From: Micromonospora cathayae
Lineage (GTDB): Bacteria; Actinomycetota; Actinomycetes; Mycobacteriales; Micromonosporaceae
Assembly: GCF_028993575.1 (NCBI RefSeq)
Contig: NZ_CP118615.1
Location: forward strand, 124,001-188,000
DNA length: 64,000 nucleotides
Reading direction: 5' to 3'
Shown here piece after piece: positions 56,290 to 64,000 of the stretch; position 1 is the stretch's first letter; each line of letters opens with the position of its first letter. A model generated the notes under the pieces. That model was not told the DNA's origin. It worked only from the letters and a program-made list of their open reading frames with translations, and did no database searches. The translations under genes and the position numbers were made by a program.

Positions 56290-57942
56290 TCAGCGGGTCC
56301 GGTTGCGGCAGAGCCGGATCCAGCGGTAGCCGTAGCCGCTGAGCTTCAGCGCGTCGAGCTTGCCGACGCCGCCGTAGTCCCGGTCGGCGAGCGTGTCGAT
56401 CGGCAGGTCCGCCTCCGGCTGGAGCAGGCTCAGGTCCACCATCGTGTCCTCGGTGCCCAGGTTGTGCAGGAAGACCATGGTGCCGGTCGGGCCGTCGGCC
56501 CGGTGCGCGAGCACCCCGGGCGGCATCGGCACGTCGATGTGGGTGGTCGAGCCGGAGCCGATCTCGGGGGCCTCGCGGAGCGTGCCGATCATGCGCTCGA
56601 ACCAGGCCAGCAAGGACTGCCGGTCACTGCGCTGGGCGGTCACGTTGACCTTCTCGTACGAGAACTCGCCCTTGTCGATCACCGGACGGACCAGCTTCTC
56701 CGGGTCGGCGTCGGAGAACCCGGCGTTCGGCTGGTACGACCACTGCATCGGGGTACGGATCGCCTCCCGGCCGGGCAGGGACAGGTCCTCACCCATCCCG
56801 ATCTCCTCGCCGTAGCGCAGCACCGGCGTGCCGCGCAGCGAGAACTGGAGCGCGTACGCCAGCTCGATGCGGCGGCGGTCGTTGCCGAGCATCGGGGCGA
56901 ACCGGCGCCGGATGCCCCGGTCGTAGATGCGCATGTCCTCGTCCGGGCCGAACTGCTCGTACACCTGGTTGCGCTGTTCGGCGGTGAGCCGGGACAGGTC
57001 GATCTCGTCGTGGTTGCGCAGGAAGGTGGCCCACTGCCCGCCCTCGGGCAGGGCCGGGGTGTCCCGCAGCGCCTCGACGACGGGCTCCGGGTCCTGCCGG
57101 GCCAGGGCGAGCATCAGCCGGCCGTTGAGCATGAAGTCGAAGAGCATGTGCACCCGGTTGGCCGAGCCGCCGGCGTCGCCGAAGAACTGCGGCAGTTCGT
57201 CGGGCTCCACGTTGGCCTCGGCCAGCAGGACCGCGTCGCCGCGCCGCCACTGCACGTGCTGGCGCAGTTCGGTGAGGAACTCGAAGTCCTTCGGCGAGTT
57301 GGCGTTGCCCGGCTCGGTCCGCTCGATGATGAACGGCACGGCGTCCATCCGGAACCCGGCGACCCCGAGCTGGAGCCAGAACGACATGATCTTCTTGACC
57401 TCGGCACGGACCTGCGGGTTCGTCATGTTCAGGTCCGGTTGGTACTTGTAGAACCGGTGGTAGTACCACGCCTTGGCGCTGCGGTCGTAGGTCCACGTCT
57501 CGTGCTGCTCGCCGGGGAAGACCATGCCCTGGTGCCGGTCGGCCGGCTCGTGCTCGGACCAGACGTACCAGTCCCGGTACGGCGAGTCGGGCGAGGAGCG
57601 GGCCGAGACGAACCACGGGTGCTCGTCGGAGGTGTGGTTCACCACCAGGTCGATGATCACCCGGATGCCCCGGTTCTGGGCCTGGTGCAGCAGTTCGGCG
57701 AAGTCGCCCAGGGTGCCGAAGCGGGGGTCCACGTTGTAGAAGTCGGTGACGTCGTAGCCGTCGTCCTTGTTCGGCGACGGGTGGATGGGGTGCAGCCACA
57801 GGCAGGTGACGCCCAGCCGGGCCAGGTAGTCGAGCCGGCCGATCAGGCCCCGGATGTCGCCCACCCCGTCGCCGTCGGAGTCCGCGAACGTGTCGATGTC
57901 GAGGCAGTAGACGACGGCCTCGGAGTACCACCTGTCACCCAT
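56290..57942 (-). CDS. GH13 family enzyme, trehalose synthase-like
   Basis: A 550-residue alpha-amylase-family protein. The four conserved regions are DLVVNH (98-103), GFRMDAVPF with nucleophile Asp200, AEANV with acid/base Glu242, and NHDE with Asp312. The pattern YVWSEHEPADR and VFPGEQHETW resembles trehalose synthase (maltose to trehalose isomerase, GH13_16), but the maltokinase fusion seen in some homologues is absent. It has no signal peptide, so it acts in the cytoplasm. No other glgE or tre gene is in the window. Confidence 0.88.
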   Translation of the reverse strand: MGDRWYSEAVVYCLDIDTFADSDGDGVGDIRGLIGRLDYLARLGVTCLWLHPIHPSPNKDDGYDVTDFYNVDPRFGTLGDFAELLHQAQNRGIRVIIDLVVNHTSDEHPWFVSARSSPDSPYRDWYVWSEHEPADRHQGMVFPGEQHETWTYDRSAKAWYYHRFYKYQPDLNMTNPQVRAEVKKIMSFWLQLGVAGFRMDAVPFIIERTEPGNANSPKDFEFLTELRQHVQWRRGDAVLLAEANVEPDELPQFFGDAGGSANRVHMLFDFMLNGRLMLALARQDPEPVVEALRDTPALPEGGQWATFLRNHDEIDLSRLTAEQRNQVYEQFGPDEDMRIYDRGIRRRFAPMLGNDRRRIELAYALQFSLRGTPVLRYGEEIGMGEDLSLPGREAIRTPMQWSYQPNAGFSDADPEKLVRPVIDKGEFSYEKVNVTAQRSDRQSLLAWFERMIGTLREAPEIGSGSTTHIDVPMPPGVLAHRADGPTGTMVFLHNLGTEDTMVDLSLLQPEADLPIDTLADRDYGGVGKLDALKLSGYGYRWIRLCRNRTR

Positions 57943-58062
57943 GCCGGCCTACCTTCTCCGATTGCCGACCTCGGTAAACGCGAGTCCCATTCGGCGGACG
58001 CGCGTCCCACCCGGCCGGCAGCGGCGGGTGCCGACCGGGCGGTGACGGGTAGCCTGCCGGGC

Positions 58063-58665
58063 ATGGACCTCGCAGCCGCGCCGCACCCGGTCGACTGGGC
58101 GGAGGGGAGCTGGTCGCGCCCGCCGGTCCGGGTCGAAGCCATCCCGCACGGTGGGCTGCTCGTCGAGCCGGCCGCCGGCAGCGACCTGTGGCGGCACACC
58201 AGCTACGGGTTCGTGCACGACGACGCGCCGGCCCTGCTCGCCCCGTTCCCGGCCGGCAGCGCCGTCGAGGTGGACTTCCACCTCGACTACACCGAACAGT
58301 TCGACCAGGCCGGCGTGCTGGTCCGGGTGGACGACGCGCACTGGGTCAAGGCCGGTGTCGAGGTCAGCGACGGGCAGCCGCAGGTCGGCGCGGTGGTCAC
58401 CCGGGGGCACTCGGACTGGTCGGTCGCGCCGGTGCCGGAGTGGGTCGGGCGGGAGGTGACCGTCCGGGTCAGCCGGTCCGGTGACGCGCTGACCGTACGG
58501 GCCCGGGTGGCCGGTGGGCCGTGGCGGCTGGTCCGGCTCGCGCCCCTGGACCCGACGGCGACGGCCACCGCCGGGCCGTACTGCTGTTCGCCGAGTCGCG
58601 GCGGGCTGACCGTACGTTTCACCGGTTGGCGACGCGGTCCGGCGGACGCCGCACTGCATCCCTGA
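58063..58665 (+). CDS. DUF1349 domain protein
   Basis: A 200-residue protein with the concanavalin-like beta-sandwich of DUF1349: VDFHLDYTEQFDQAGVLVRVDDAHWVKAGVEVSDG and VGAVVTRGHSDWS are the family's repeated strands. No signal peptide. Function is unknown, though the fold often binds carbohydrate. ATG at 58063; the ribosome site is weak. It is divergent from the GH13 gene, which fits a sugar context. Confidence 0.85.
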   Translation: MDLAAAPHPVDWAEGSWSRPPVRVEAIPHGGLLVEPAAGSDLWRHTSYGFVHDDAPALLAPFPAGSAVEVDFHLDYTEQFDQAGVLVRVDDAHWVKAGVEVSDGQPQVGAVVTRGHSDWSVAPVPEWVGREVTVRVSRSGDALTVRARVAGGPWRLVRLAPLDPTATATAGPYCCSPSRGGLTVRFTGWRRGPADAALHP

Positions 58666-58777
58666 GTCGCCGGGCCTGAGTCGGTGGTCAGGCGTGGTCC
58701 CGGCCACCAACAGGTGTGATCATGGTGGGATCGGGTAGCAGTCTCCGATCATCGGGCTCTCCGGCGGAAGGACGCGC

Positions 58778-59455
58778 ATGGCACTCGCCGACAACGTCGA
58801 CCCGGCCCAACTCGGCGGCCTGACCGGCTGGGTGGCCGGGGTGATCGAGGCGATGGGCGCGCCCGGGGTGGCCCTGCTGGTGGCCCTGGAGAGCATCATC
58901 CCGCCGATCCCCAGTGAGATCGTGCTGGCGTTGGCCGGCTACCTGGCCGGTGAGGGCCGGTTCAACCTGGTGGTGGTCTGGGTCGCCGCGACCGTCGGTT
59001 CGCTGCTCGGCGCGCTGGTGCTCTACTGGGTCGGCGCGGGGCTGGGCGAGGACCGGCTCAAGCGCTGGCTGGACAAGCTTCCGCTGGTCGACCTGGACGA
59101 CCTGGAACGGGCCGACCGCTGGTTCGAACGGCACGGCCGCTGGGCGGTGCTGTTCGGCCGGATGGCCCCGGTGGTACGCAGCCTGGTGTCGATCCCGGCC
59201 GGGGCGAACCGGATGCCGCTGGTCGAGTTCAGCCTGTTGACCACGCTGGGCAGCGGGATCTGGAACGCGATCTTCGTCGGTCTGGGTTACGCCCTCGGGT
59301 CGCGGTGGGACCAGATCGACAGGTACAGCAGCTGGTTCGACTACGGCATCCTGGCGATCTTCGCCCTGATGATCGCCAGTTGGGCGGTGAAGAAGGTCCG
59401 TCGCCGGCGCGCCCGACGCGCCCGTCAGCCGGTGTCCAGCGGCAGCGAGAACTGA
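58778..59455 (+). CDS. DedA-family membrane protein
   Basis: A 225-residue member of the DedA/SNARE-associated (UPF0043) family: ALLVALESIIPPIPSEIVLALAGYLAG, the FGRMAPVVRSLVSIPAGANRM motif with its conserved Arg residues, and GSGIWNAIFVGLGYALG. Homologues act in undecaprenyl phosphate or phospholipid recycling across the membrane. Basic C-terminal tail (KKVRRRRARRAR). ATG at 58778, with GGAAGG about ten bases upstream. Confidence 0.92.
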   Translation: MALADNVDPAQLGGLTGWVAGVIEAMGAPGVALLVALESIIPPIPSEIVLALAGYLAGEGRFNLVVVWVAATVGSLLGALVLYWVGAGLGEDRLKRWLDKLPLVDLDDLERADRWFERHGRWAVLFGRMAPVVRSLVSIPAGANRMPLVEFSLLTTLGSGIWNAIFVGLGYALGSRWDQIDRYSSWFDYGILAIFALMIASWAVKKVRRRRARRARQPVSSGSEN

Positions 59456-59470
59456 GCCGCCGCCCCTGCG

Positions 59471-59501
59471 GAGCGGCACCTCCGGGTCGGACGTGCCGCT
59501 C
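59471..59501. terminator. Hairpin between dedA and the chitinase gene
   Basis: Perfect 9-bp stem GAGCGGCAC (59471-59479) with 59493-59501 in the 59-base gap between two convergent genes; it can serve both. No U-run. Confidence 0.6.
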
Positions 59502-59514
59502 CTGCGCGTTCCGG

Positions 59515-60918
59515 TCAGGGCAGCGTGGCCAGGTGGGGCTTGACGGTACGGGCGAACCCGTTGCCGTTGCTGACGTCCCAGTTGATCGACCAGGTCATCG
59601 CGCCCCGGATGCCCGGGTAGGTGCGCGGCGGCCGGAAGCTGCCGCAGTTGGTCGCCTTCGCCAGACAGTCCAGCGCGGCGTTGACCACGCTGGGCGGGAC
59701 GATGCCGCCGCCGGCCGCCCCGGCACCGGCGGGCAGGCCGAGCGCCACCTGGTCGGGGCGGAGCCCGTTCTCCAGCTGGAGGCAGGCCAGCGCGACGATG
59801 AAGTTCACCGTGCCCTGCGGGTACGCGGCGTTCTGGTCGCAGCCGAGCATCGCCCCGGAGTTGTAGTACTGGGTGTGCACGACGGTGAGGATGTCCCGGA
59901 TGTCGAGGGCGAGCTTGAAGTAGCTGGTGGTGGGGTTCTGCATGTCGATGGTCTGCGGGGCCATCGTGATGATCAGACCGGCCCCGACCTTGGCCCGCAG
60001 CGAGCGCAGCGCCTGGCCCATGTAGGTCGGGTTCAGGCCGTTCTCCAGGTCGATGTCGACGCCGTCGAAGCCGTACCGCTGGATGAGCGCGTGCACGCTG
60101 TCGGCGAAGGCGACCGCGCTGGCGGCGTCGTTGACCGCGACCCGGCCGGTCTCCCCGCCGACCGAGATGATCACCTTCTTGCCCCGGGACCTCAGGGTCC
60201 GGACGTCGGCGCTGAAGTCGGCGTCGGTGTAGCCGCCGAGCGCGGCGGAGAGGCCGGGGTCGACGGTGAAGCCGACCGCGCCGGGGGTGGCGGTGGCGTC
60301 GGCGAAGGCCACCGCGACCACGTCGTACTCGTTCGGCACGTCACGCAGCCGCAGCTCGACGGCGGGGTTGTCGAAGTTGTGCCAGTACCCGGTGAGCAGG
60401 TGTTTCGGCAGCGACCCGGTGGGCGGCGGGCTGGTCGGGGGCGGTGTGGTGGCCGGCGGGGTGGTGGCCGGGGGTGTGGTCGGCGGCGCGGTGGTGCCGG
60501 GCGGGGTGGTCGGGGTGGTGCCGCCACCGCAGGGCGCGCCGTTGAGGGTGCAGTTGACCGGCGTACCGGAGCCGGTGGCGAGGAAACCGAACGACACCGA
60601 CGCGCCCGGGGCGACGGTGCCGTTCCAGGACCGGTTGGTGAAGGTGTGCCGCTGGCCGGAGGAGGTCAACAGGGCGTCCCAGTAGCTGCCCATGATGGTC
60701 CCGGCCGGCAGGTCGAAGGCCACGCTCCAGGCGGTGATGGTGCTGCCGCCGCCGTTGGTGATGGTGTACTTCCCCTCCCAGCCGGTCCCCCAGTCGGCCG
60801 TCTTGACGAAGCTGGCGGTGGCTCCGGCGGCGAAGGCGGGTAGCGCCACCCAGGCCGCGCCGAGGGTCGCCGCGAGTGCGGTGACCAGGGAGAGAACAAG
60901 TGCTCGGGTACGTTTCAC
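59515..60918 (-). CDS. Secreted GH18 chitinase with CBM2 module
   Basis: A 467-residue exported enzyme. Signal peptide (about 1-31), a CBM2-type carbohydrate-binding module (32-130, with Trp residues in ADWGTGWEGKYTITN and its Cys pair), a Thr/Pro linker (133-170), then a GH18 barrel. The catalytic DxxDxDxE is complete at Asp285, Asp288, Asp290 and Glu292 (FDGVDIDLENG). The layout is like Streptomyces ChiC-type chitinases and endo-acting relatives. The start is GTG at 60918, with GGAGG five bases upstream. Product: short chitooligosaccharides. Confidence 0.93.
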   Translation of the reverse strand: MKRTRALVLSLVTALAATLGAAWVALPAFAAGATASFVKTADWGTGWEGKYTITNGGGSTITAWSVAFDLPAGTIMGSYWDALLTSSGQRHTFTNRSWNGTVAPGASVSFGFLATGSGTPVNCTLNGAPCGGGTTPTTPPGTTAPPTTPPATTPPATTPPPTSPPPTGSLPKHLLTGYWHNFDNPAVELRLRDVPNEYDVVAVAFADATATPGAVGFTVDPGLSAALGGYTDADFSADVRTLRSRGKKVIISVGGETGRVAVNDAASAVAFADSVHALIQRYGFDGVDIDLENGLNPTYMGQALRSLRAKVGAGLIITMAPQTIDMQNPTTSYFKLALDIRDILTVVHTQYYNSGAMLGCDQNAAYPQGTVNFIVALACLQLENGLRPDQVALGLPAGAGAAGGGIVPPSVVNAALDCLAKATNCGSFRPPRTYPGIRGAMTWSINWDVSNGNGFARTVKPHLATLP

Positions 60919-60969
60919 GGCAGCCTCCAGCCCAACCGGGCATCCATGGACGTCGACAGGTGCCGGTAA

Positions 60970-60990
60970 CGATAAAGAAAGTTAACTGTT
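60970..60990 (-). promoter_or_regulatory. AT-rich promoter region of the chitinase gene
   Basis: The patch contains AGTTAACT, an 8-bp palindrome (60980-60987), and a minus-strand TTATCGTT that could be a -10. It is the most AT-rich spot in the area, between YidC and the chitinase gene. The known DasR site sequence of chitinase promoters is not seen. Confidence 0.35.
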
Positions 60991-61773
60991 CCTGTCCAGG
61001 GTCGGCGGCGAGATCGCCCGCTCGCGGCGCAGCACGGTGTGCTCCAGGGCGGTCCAGGCGGTGGTGGTGACCAGGTACAGCACCCCCGCCAGCGGCACCA
61101 CCAGCGCCACCGGCAGCGTCCCGTACGGCAGCAGCGGCATGATCCGGCCCAGCAGCTCCGCACCCGGGGCCGCGTCCCCCGCCGCCGCCCCACCCGGGCC
61201 CGCCGCGCCCGCCATCGCCGATCCGCCCGGCAGCGCCGCCCCGGCCGCCATGGTCCGCCGCATCCGCCGCGAGGCCAGCCAGGCCAGGGCCAGCAACCCC
61301 AGCAGCAGTACGCCGAACAGCGGCCCGGCCGCCCCGGCCAGCCCGTCGGTCAGGTGGTGCCCCAACGGCACCCCGGCCAGCTCACCGGCCAGCACGTCCG
61401 GGTCCCCGCTGGTGAAGAGGCGGTACATCACCAGGAAGAACGGGGCCTGGAGCAGCGCCGGCAGGCACCCGGCCAACGGGCTCGCCCCGGCGGTGCGGTA
61501 CAGGTCGACCAGTTCCCGTTGCAGGCCGGCCGGATCGCTGCCGTACCGGCGGCGCAGCTCCGCGATCCGCGGGGCGAGCGCCGCCCGACGGCGCTCCCCA
61601 CGCACCTGGGCGACGGTGAGCGGCGTGATCAGCAGCCGGACGGCGACGGTGAACAGGACGATGGCGATGGCGGTGGCCGTACCGCCGGCCAGCGGGGCGA
61701 CCCCGGCGGCGAGCGCGTCGACGGCGGTGGACGCGACGCCGACGACGGCGTCGAGTGGAGCGAAGGCGAACAT
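60982..61773 (-). CDS. YidC/Oxa1-family insertase paralogue
   Basis: A 263-residue membrane protein with the five-helix Oxa1 layout: an N-terminal helix pair, the positively charged loop AQVRGERRRAALAPRIAELRRRYGSDP, the hairpin LVDLYRTAGASPLAGCLPALLQAPFFLVMYRLF and later helices. The conserved Arg of the hydrophilic groove is in AVRLLITPLTVAQVR. It is a second YidC-type protein beside a DUF6412 gene; the main yidC of actinobacteria lies near the chromosome origin (rnpA-yidC). Its C-terminal tail is short. Start ATG at 61773 with GAGGGG upstream. Confidence 0.87.
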   Translation of the reverse strand: MFAFAPLDAVVGVASTAVDALAAGVAPLAGGTATAIAIVLFTVAVRLLITPLTVAQVRGERRRAALAPRIAELRRRYGSDPAGLQRELVDLYRTAGASPLAGCLPALLQAPFFLVMYRLFTSGDPDVLAGELAGVPLGHHLTDGLAGAAGPLFGVLLLGLLALAWLASRRMRRTMAAGAALPGGSAMAGAAGPGGAAAGDAAPGAELLGRIMPLLPYGTLPVALVVPLAGVLYLVTTTAWTALEHTVLRRERAISPPTLDRNS

Positions 61774-61876
61774 GACGAGACCCCTCGGTGCGATTCCGGT
61801 CGGATGTCCTCGACGGACGGATGACAGGCGGAACCGACCGCGCGACGGCGGCACAGGTGAACTGGGCGACGGCCCG

Positions 61877-62170
61877 TTACGCGGTCGCGGGGCGCAGGCC
61901 GGGCGCGCGGGGACGGGGTCGGCCCGGCGCGTCGGGGTCGAGCTGGCGGGGGATACGGCGGCGGCGGGCCCGGTCCCGCAGGGCGCGGGACCGCCGGCCG
62001 GCCCGGGGCACGCCCGCCCCGGTGGTGACCAGCCGCACGGCCAGCACCACGGCCAGCAGCAGGGCCGCACCCAGCGCCGCGCCGGCCAGCAGCTCGACCG
62101 GCCGGCCGGCGAGCGGCACGAGGTGGGTGAGCGCGTACGCCCACACCTCGGTCAGCAGCAGAGCCGGCAC
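61877..62170 (-). CDS. DUF6412 small membrane protein
   Basis: A 97-residue protein with two hydrophobic helices (LLTEVWAYALTHLVPLAG; LLAGAALGAALLLAVVLAVRLV) and an Arg/Pro-rich basic tail. It is the usual partner upstream of the small YidC paralogue in actinomycetes. Function unknown; the basic tail would face the cytoplasm and might touch ribosomes (inference). Confidence 0.72.
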   Translation of the reverse strand: MPALLLTEVWAYALTHLVPLAGRPVELLAGAALGAALLLAVVLAVRLVTTGAGVPRAGRRSRALRDRARRRRIPRQLDPDAPGRPRPRAPGLRPATA

Positions 62171-62363
62171 GCCGCCAGCCTAGGACCCGGTGTCAACGTC
62201 CCTGACCGGCTCCGACGACGACCGGCACCGTCCACTTCCCGCGTCGCCCGGCGACCCCCGCGTGGGTGGCGCCCGGCCTTCCGCGTTTCCCGGCGGCCCG
62301 CGCATGGGTAGTGCTCGGCGCGACACCCGCGAAGCGCGCGGGGCGGGGAAGGTGGTGAAGGCC

Positions 62364-63566
62364 GTGATCGGCCAAGGGGCACAGGAGAGCCGAGAGGCAG
62401 CGGCGGCCGGTACGGCGGTGCCGCACCAGCCGCAGACCGGCGCACCGGCGGGACCGGACCTGCTCACCGTCGGCGTCGAGGAGGAGTTCCTCCTGGTCGA
62501 CCCGCACACCGGGGTGGCCGTCCCCGCCGTCGACCTGGTCATGGAACAGGTGCCCGCCGAGCTGTCCGGGCAGGTGGAACGCGAGTTCCAGACCAGCCAG
62601 ATCGAGATCGGCAGCCCACCCGGGCTGGACCTGGGCGCGATCCGGCACTCGCTGGGCCTGCTCCGGGCCGGGCTCTCCGACGCCGCCGAACGGGCCGGCG
62701 TCCGGCTGCTCGCCATCGGCACCGGACCGGTCGCCGGGCCGGTCCCGCCGGTGGTGGACAAGCCCCGCTTCGACCGCATGATCGAGCGGTTCCGGCTGCT
62801 CGCGCCCGGCCCCGGCAACAACGGCATGCACGTACACGTCGGGGTGCCCGACCCGGACACCGGCGTGCAGGTGCTCAACCACGTCCGCCCCTGGCTGCCG
62901 GTCCTGCACGCGCTCACCACCAACTCCCCCTTCTCGGCCAGCGAGGACACCGGGTACGCCAGCTGGCGGTCGATCGAGTGGGAACGCTGGCCGTCGGTGG
63001 CCCCCACCCCCTGGCTCGACTCGTACGCGCACTACCAGCGGCTGATCGGGCAGCTCATCGACAGCGGCCTGATGCTCGACGAGGGGATGCTCTACTGGTA
63101 CGCCCGGCTGTCGGCGAAGTACCCGACGGTGGAGATCCGCATCGGTGACGTCTGCCCGGCGCTGGACGACACCATCCTGGTGGCGGCGCTGGTCCGGGGC
63201 CTGGTCGGGACCGCGATGGCGGACATCTCGGCCGGTCGGCCCGCGCCCCGGGTCGACCACCACCTGCTGGTCGCGGCGCACTGGCGGGCCGCCCACGACG
63301 GGCTGGCCGGCAAGGCGGTCGACCTGGGCTCCGGTGGGGTCGTGCCGGCCTGGGAGCTGCTGGACCGGCTGGTCGAGCGGGTCCGCCCGGAACTCGACCG
63401 GCACGGCGACACCGACCGGGTCACCGACCTGCTCGCCGGGGTACGCCGGCACGGCACCGGCGCGCAACGCCAGCGGGCCGTGTACGCCCGGACCGGGCAG
63501 CTCGTCGACGTCGTCGCCGACGTGGCCCGACAGACGCGCGGCGGCGCACCGACGGTGACAGACTGA
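62364..63566 (+). CDS. YbdK-type carboxylate-amine ligase
   Basis: A 400-residue ATP-dependent ligase of the GCS2 family (weak glutamate-cysteine ligase activity in E. coli YbdK). VGVEEEFLLVDPHTG near the N-terminus is the ATP/metal-binding motif, followed by NNGMHVHVGVPD and the VEIRIGDVCPALDD stretch. Actinomycetes use mycothiol, so the true substrate is probably another amino acid or peptide. The start is uncertain; GTG at 62364 is chosen because GAAGGTG ends nine bases upstream. The frame continues upstream. Confidence 0.85.
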   Translation: MIGQGAQESREAAAAGTAVPHQPQTGAPAGPDLLTVGVEEEFLLVDPHTGVAVPAVDLVMEQVPAELSGQVEREFQTSQIEIGSPPGLDLGAIRHSLGLLRAGLSDAAERAGVRLLAIGTGPVAGPVPPVVDKPRFDRMIERFRLLAPGPGNNGMHVHVGVPDPDTGVQVLNHVRPWLPVLHALTTNSPFSASEDTGYASWRSIEWERWPSVAPTPWLDSYAHYQRLIGQLIDSGLMLDEGMLYWYARLSAKYPTVEIRIGDVCPALDDTILVAALVRGLVGTAMADISAGRPAPRVDHHLLVAAHWRAAHDGLAGKAVDLGSGGVVPAWELLDRLVERVRPELDRHGDTDRVTDLLAGVRRHGTGAQRQRAVYARTGQLVDVVADVARQTRGGAPTVTD

Positions 63567-63570
63567 CCCG

Positions 63571-64000
63571 ATGGCGCAACGGTTGATCGTGATCGGCGGG
63601 GACGCCGGCGGCATGGCGGCGGCGTCCCAGGCCCGACGGCGTCGGGACCGCACCGACCTGGAGATCGTGGCCTTCGAGCGGGGCCGGTTCACCTCGTACT
63701 CGGCGTGCGGCATCCCGTACTGGATCAGCGGGCTGGTGGAGGACCGGGACGACCTGGTCGCCCGGGACCCGGAGACGTTCCGGCGCGACTTCGCCATCGA
63801 CGTCCGGCTGCGGCACGAGGTCACCGTGATCGACCTGGACCGCCGCGAGGTCGTCGCCCGGGACCTGGCCGGCGGCGGCGAGGTCCGCGAACGGTTCGAC
63901 CTGCTGATGTACGCCACCGGCGCGAACCCGGTGCAGCCGGACTGGGCCCGCACCGACGCGGCCGGGGTGTTCGGGGTGCAGACCCTCGACGACGGCGACG
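63571..64000 (+). CDS. FAD-dependent pyridine nucleotide-disulfide oxidoreductase (partial)
   Basis: The first 143 residues; the gene runs off the right edge. It begins IVIGGDAGGMAAASQARR, an FAD-binding GxGxxG, and has YSACGIPYWISG, with Cys placed as in coenzyme A-disulfide reductase and NADH oxidase. MYATGANPVQPDW follows. These enzymes reduce disulfides, persulfides or oxygen. It starts 4 bases after the ligase gene, so it is probably in one transcript with it. The function beyond the family cannot be set from the fragment. Confidence 0.87.
   Translation, partial: MAQRLIVIGGDAGGMAAASQARRRRDRTDLEIVAFERGRFTSYSACGIPYWISGLVEDRDDLVARDPETFRRDFAIDVRLRHEVTVIDLDRREVVARDLAGGGEVRERFDLLMYATGANPVQPDWARTDAAGVFGVQTLDDGD

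Overview
The window is a high-GC (about 73 percent) actinomycete chromosome segment, most likely Micromonosporaceae (Micromonospora-like). This rests on codon use, on GTG and TTG starts with GGAGG-type ribosome sites, and on the backbone gene order. Read on the minus strand, that order is argS-lysA-hom-thrC-thrB-rho-rpmE-prfA-prmC-tsaC-atpI-atpBEFHAGD, the housekeeping string also found in Mycobacterium tuberculosis. Almost all of it is intact, but extra genes are set into it: an RND pump and an MFS exporter between thrC and thrB, a secreted phosphodiester glycosidase/phosphoesterase and a polynucleotide kinase-phosphatase between rho and rpmE, a GGDEF cyclase next to prmC, and a phosphatase, a penicillin-binding protein and an SDR next to the ATP synthase genes. 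No epsilon subunit gene (atpC) follows atpD. A composite hairpin ends the operon there, and the next gene to the left is the start of an unrelated membrane protein.

From 36 kb rightward the content is accessory: a DUF3105/DUF305 pair, a decayed IS630-type transposase gene, tRNA-Arg(CCG), a TetR/nitronate monooxygenase divergon, a Gdx/SugE exporter with an SDR, a stand-alone LigD polymerase domain, and a TetR-MMPL pair with two tandem perfect operators. An erythromycin-esterase-family protein follows. Next is a SigK-type module (sigK, rskA, fasciclin lipoprotein, molybdopterin oxidoreductase) with two recognisable SigK promoters, then an Erm-type rRNA methylase with an upstream short reading frame and alternative hairpins. 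The right end holds sugar metabolism (GH13, a GH18 chitinase with a CBM2 module), a DedA protein, a YidC paralogue with DUF6412, a YbdK-type ligase and a cut-off FAD oxidoreductase.

Two repeat phenomena stand out. First, at seven or more genes the end of the coding sequence, including its stop codon, is copied in tandem just downstream, with periods of about 20 to 59 bp. At atpB this puts three small hairpins between atpB and atpE. Second, a 56/57-bp repeat carrying its own Shine-Dalgarno sequence and GTG start is doubled at two separate operon junctions, argS-lysA and sigK-rskA, and supplies the ribosome site of the downstream gene in both cases.

No CRISPR array, intact insertion sequence, integrase, rRNA gene or biosynthetic megasynthase was seen. 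All gene functions are read from sequence motifs and family knowledge. No database search was possible.
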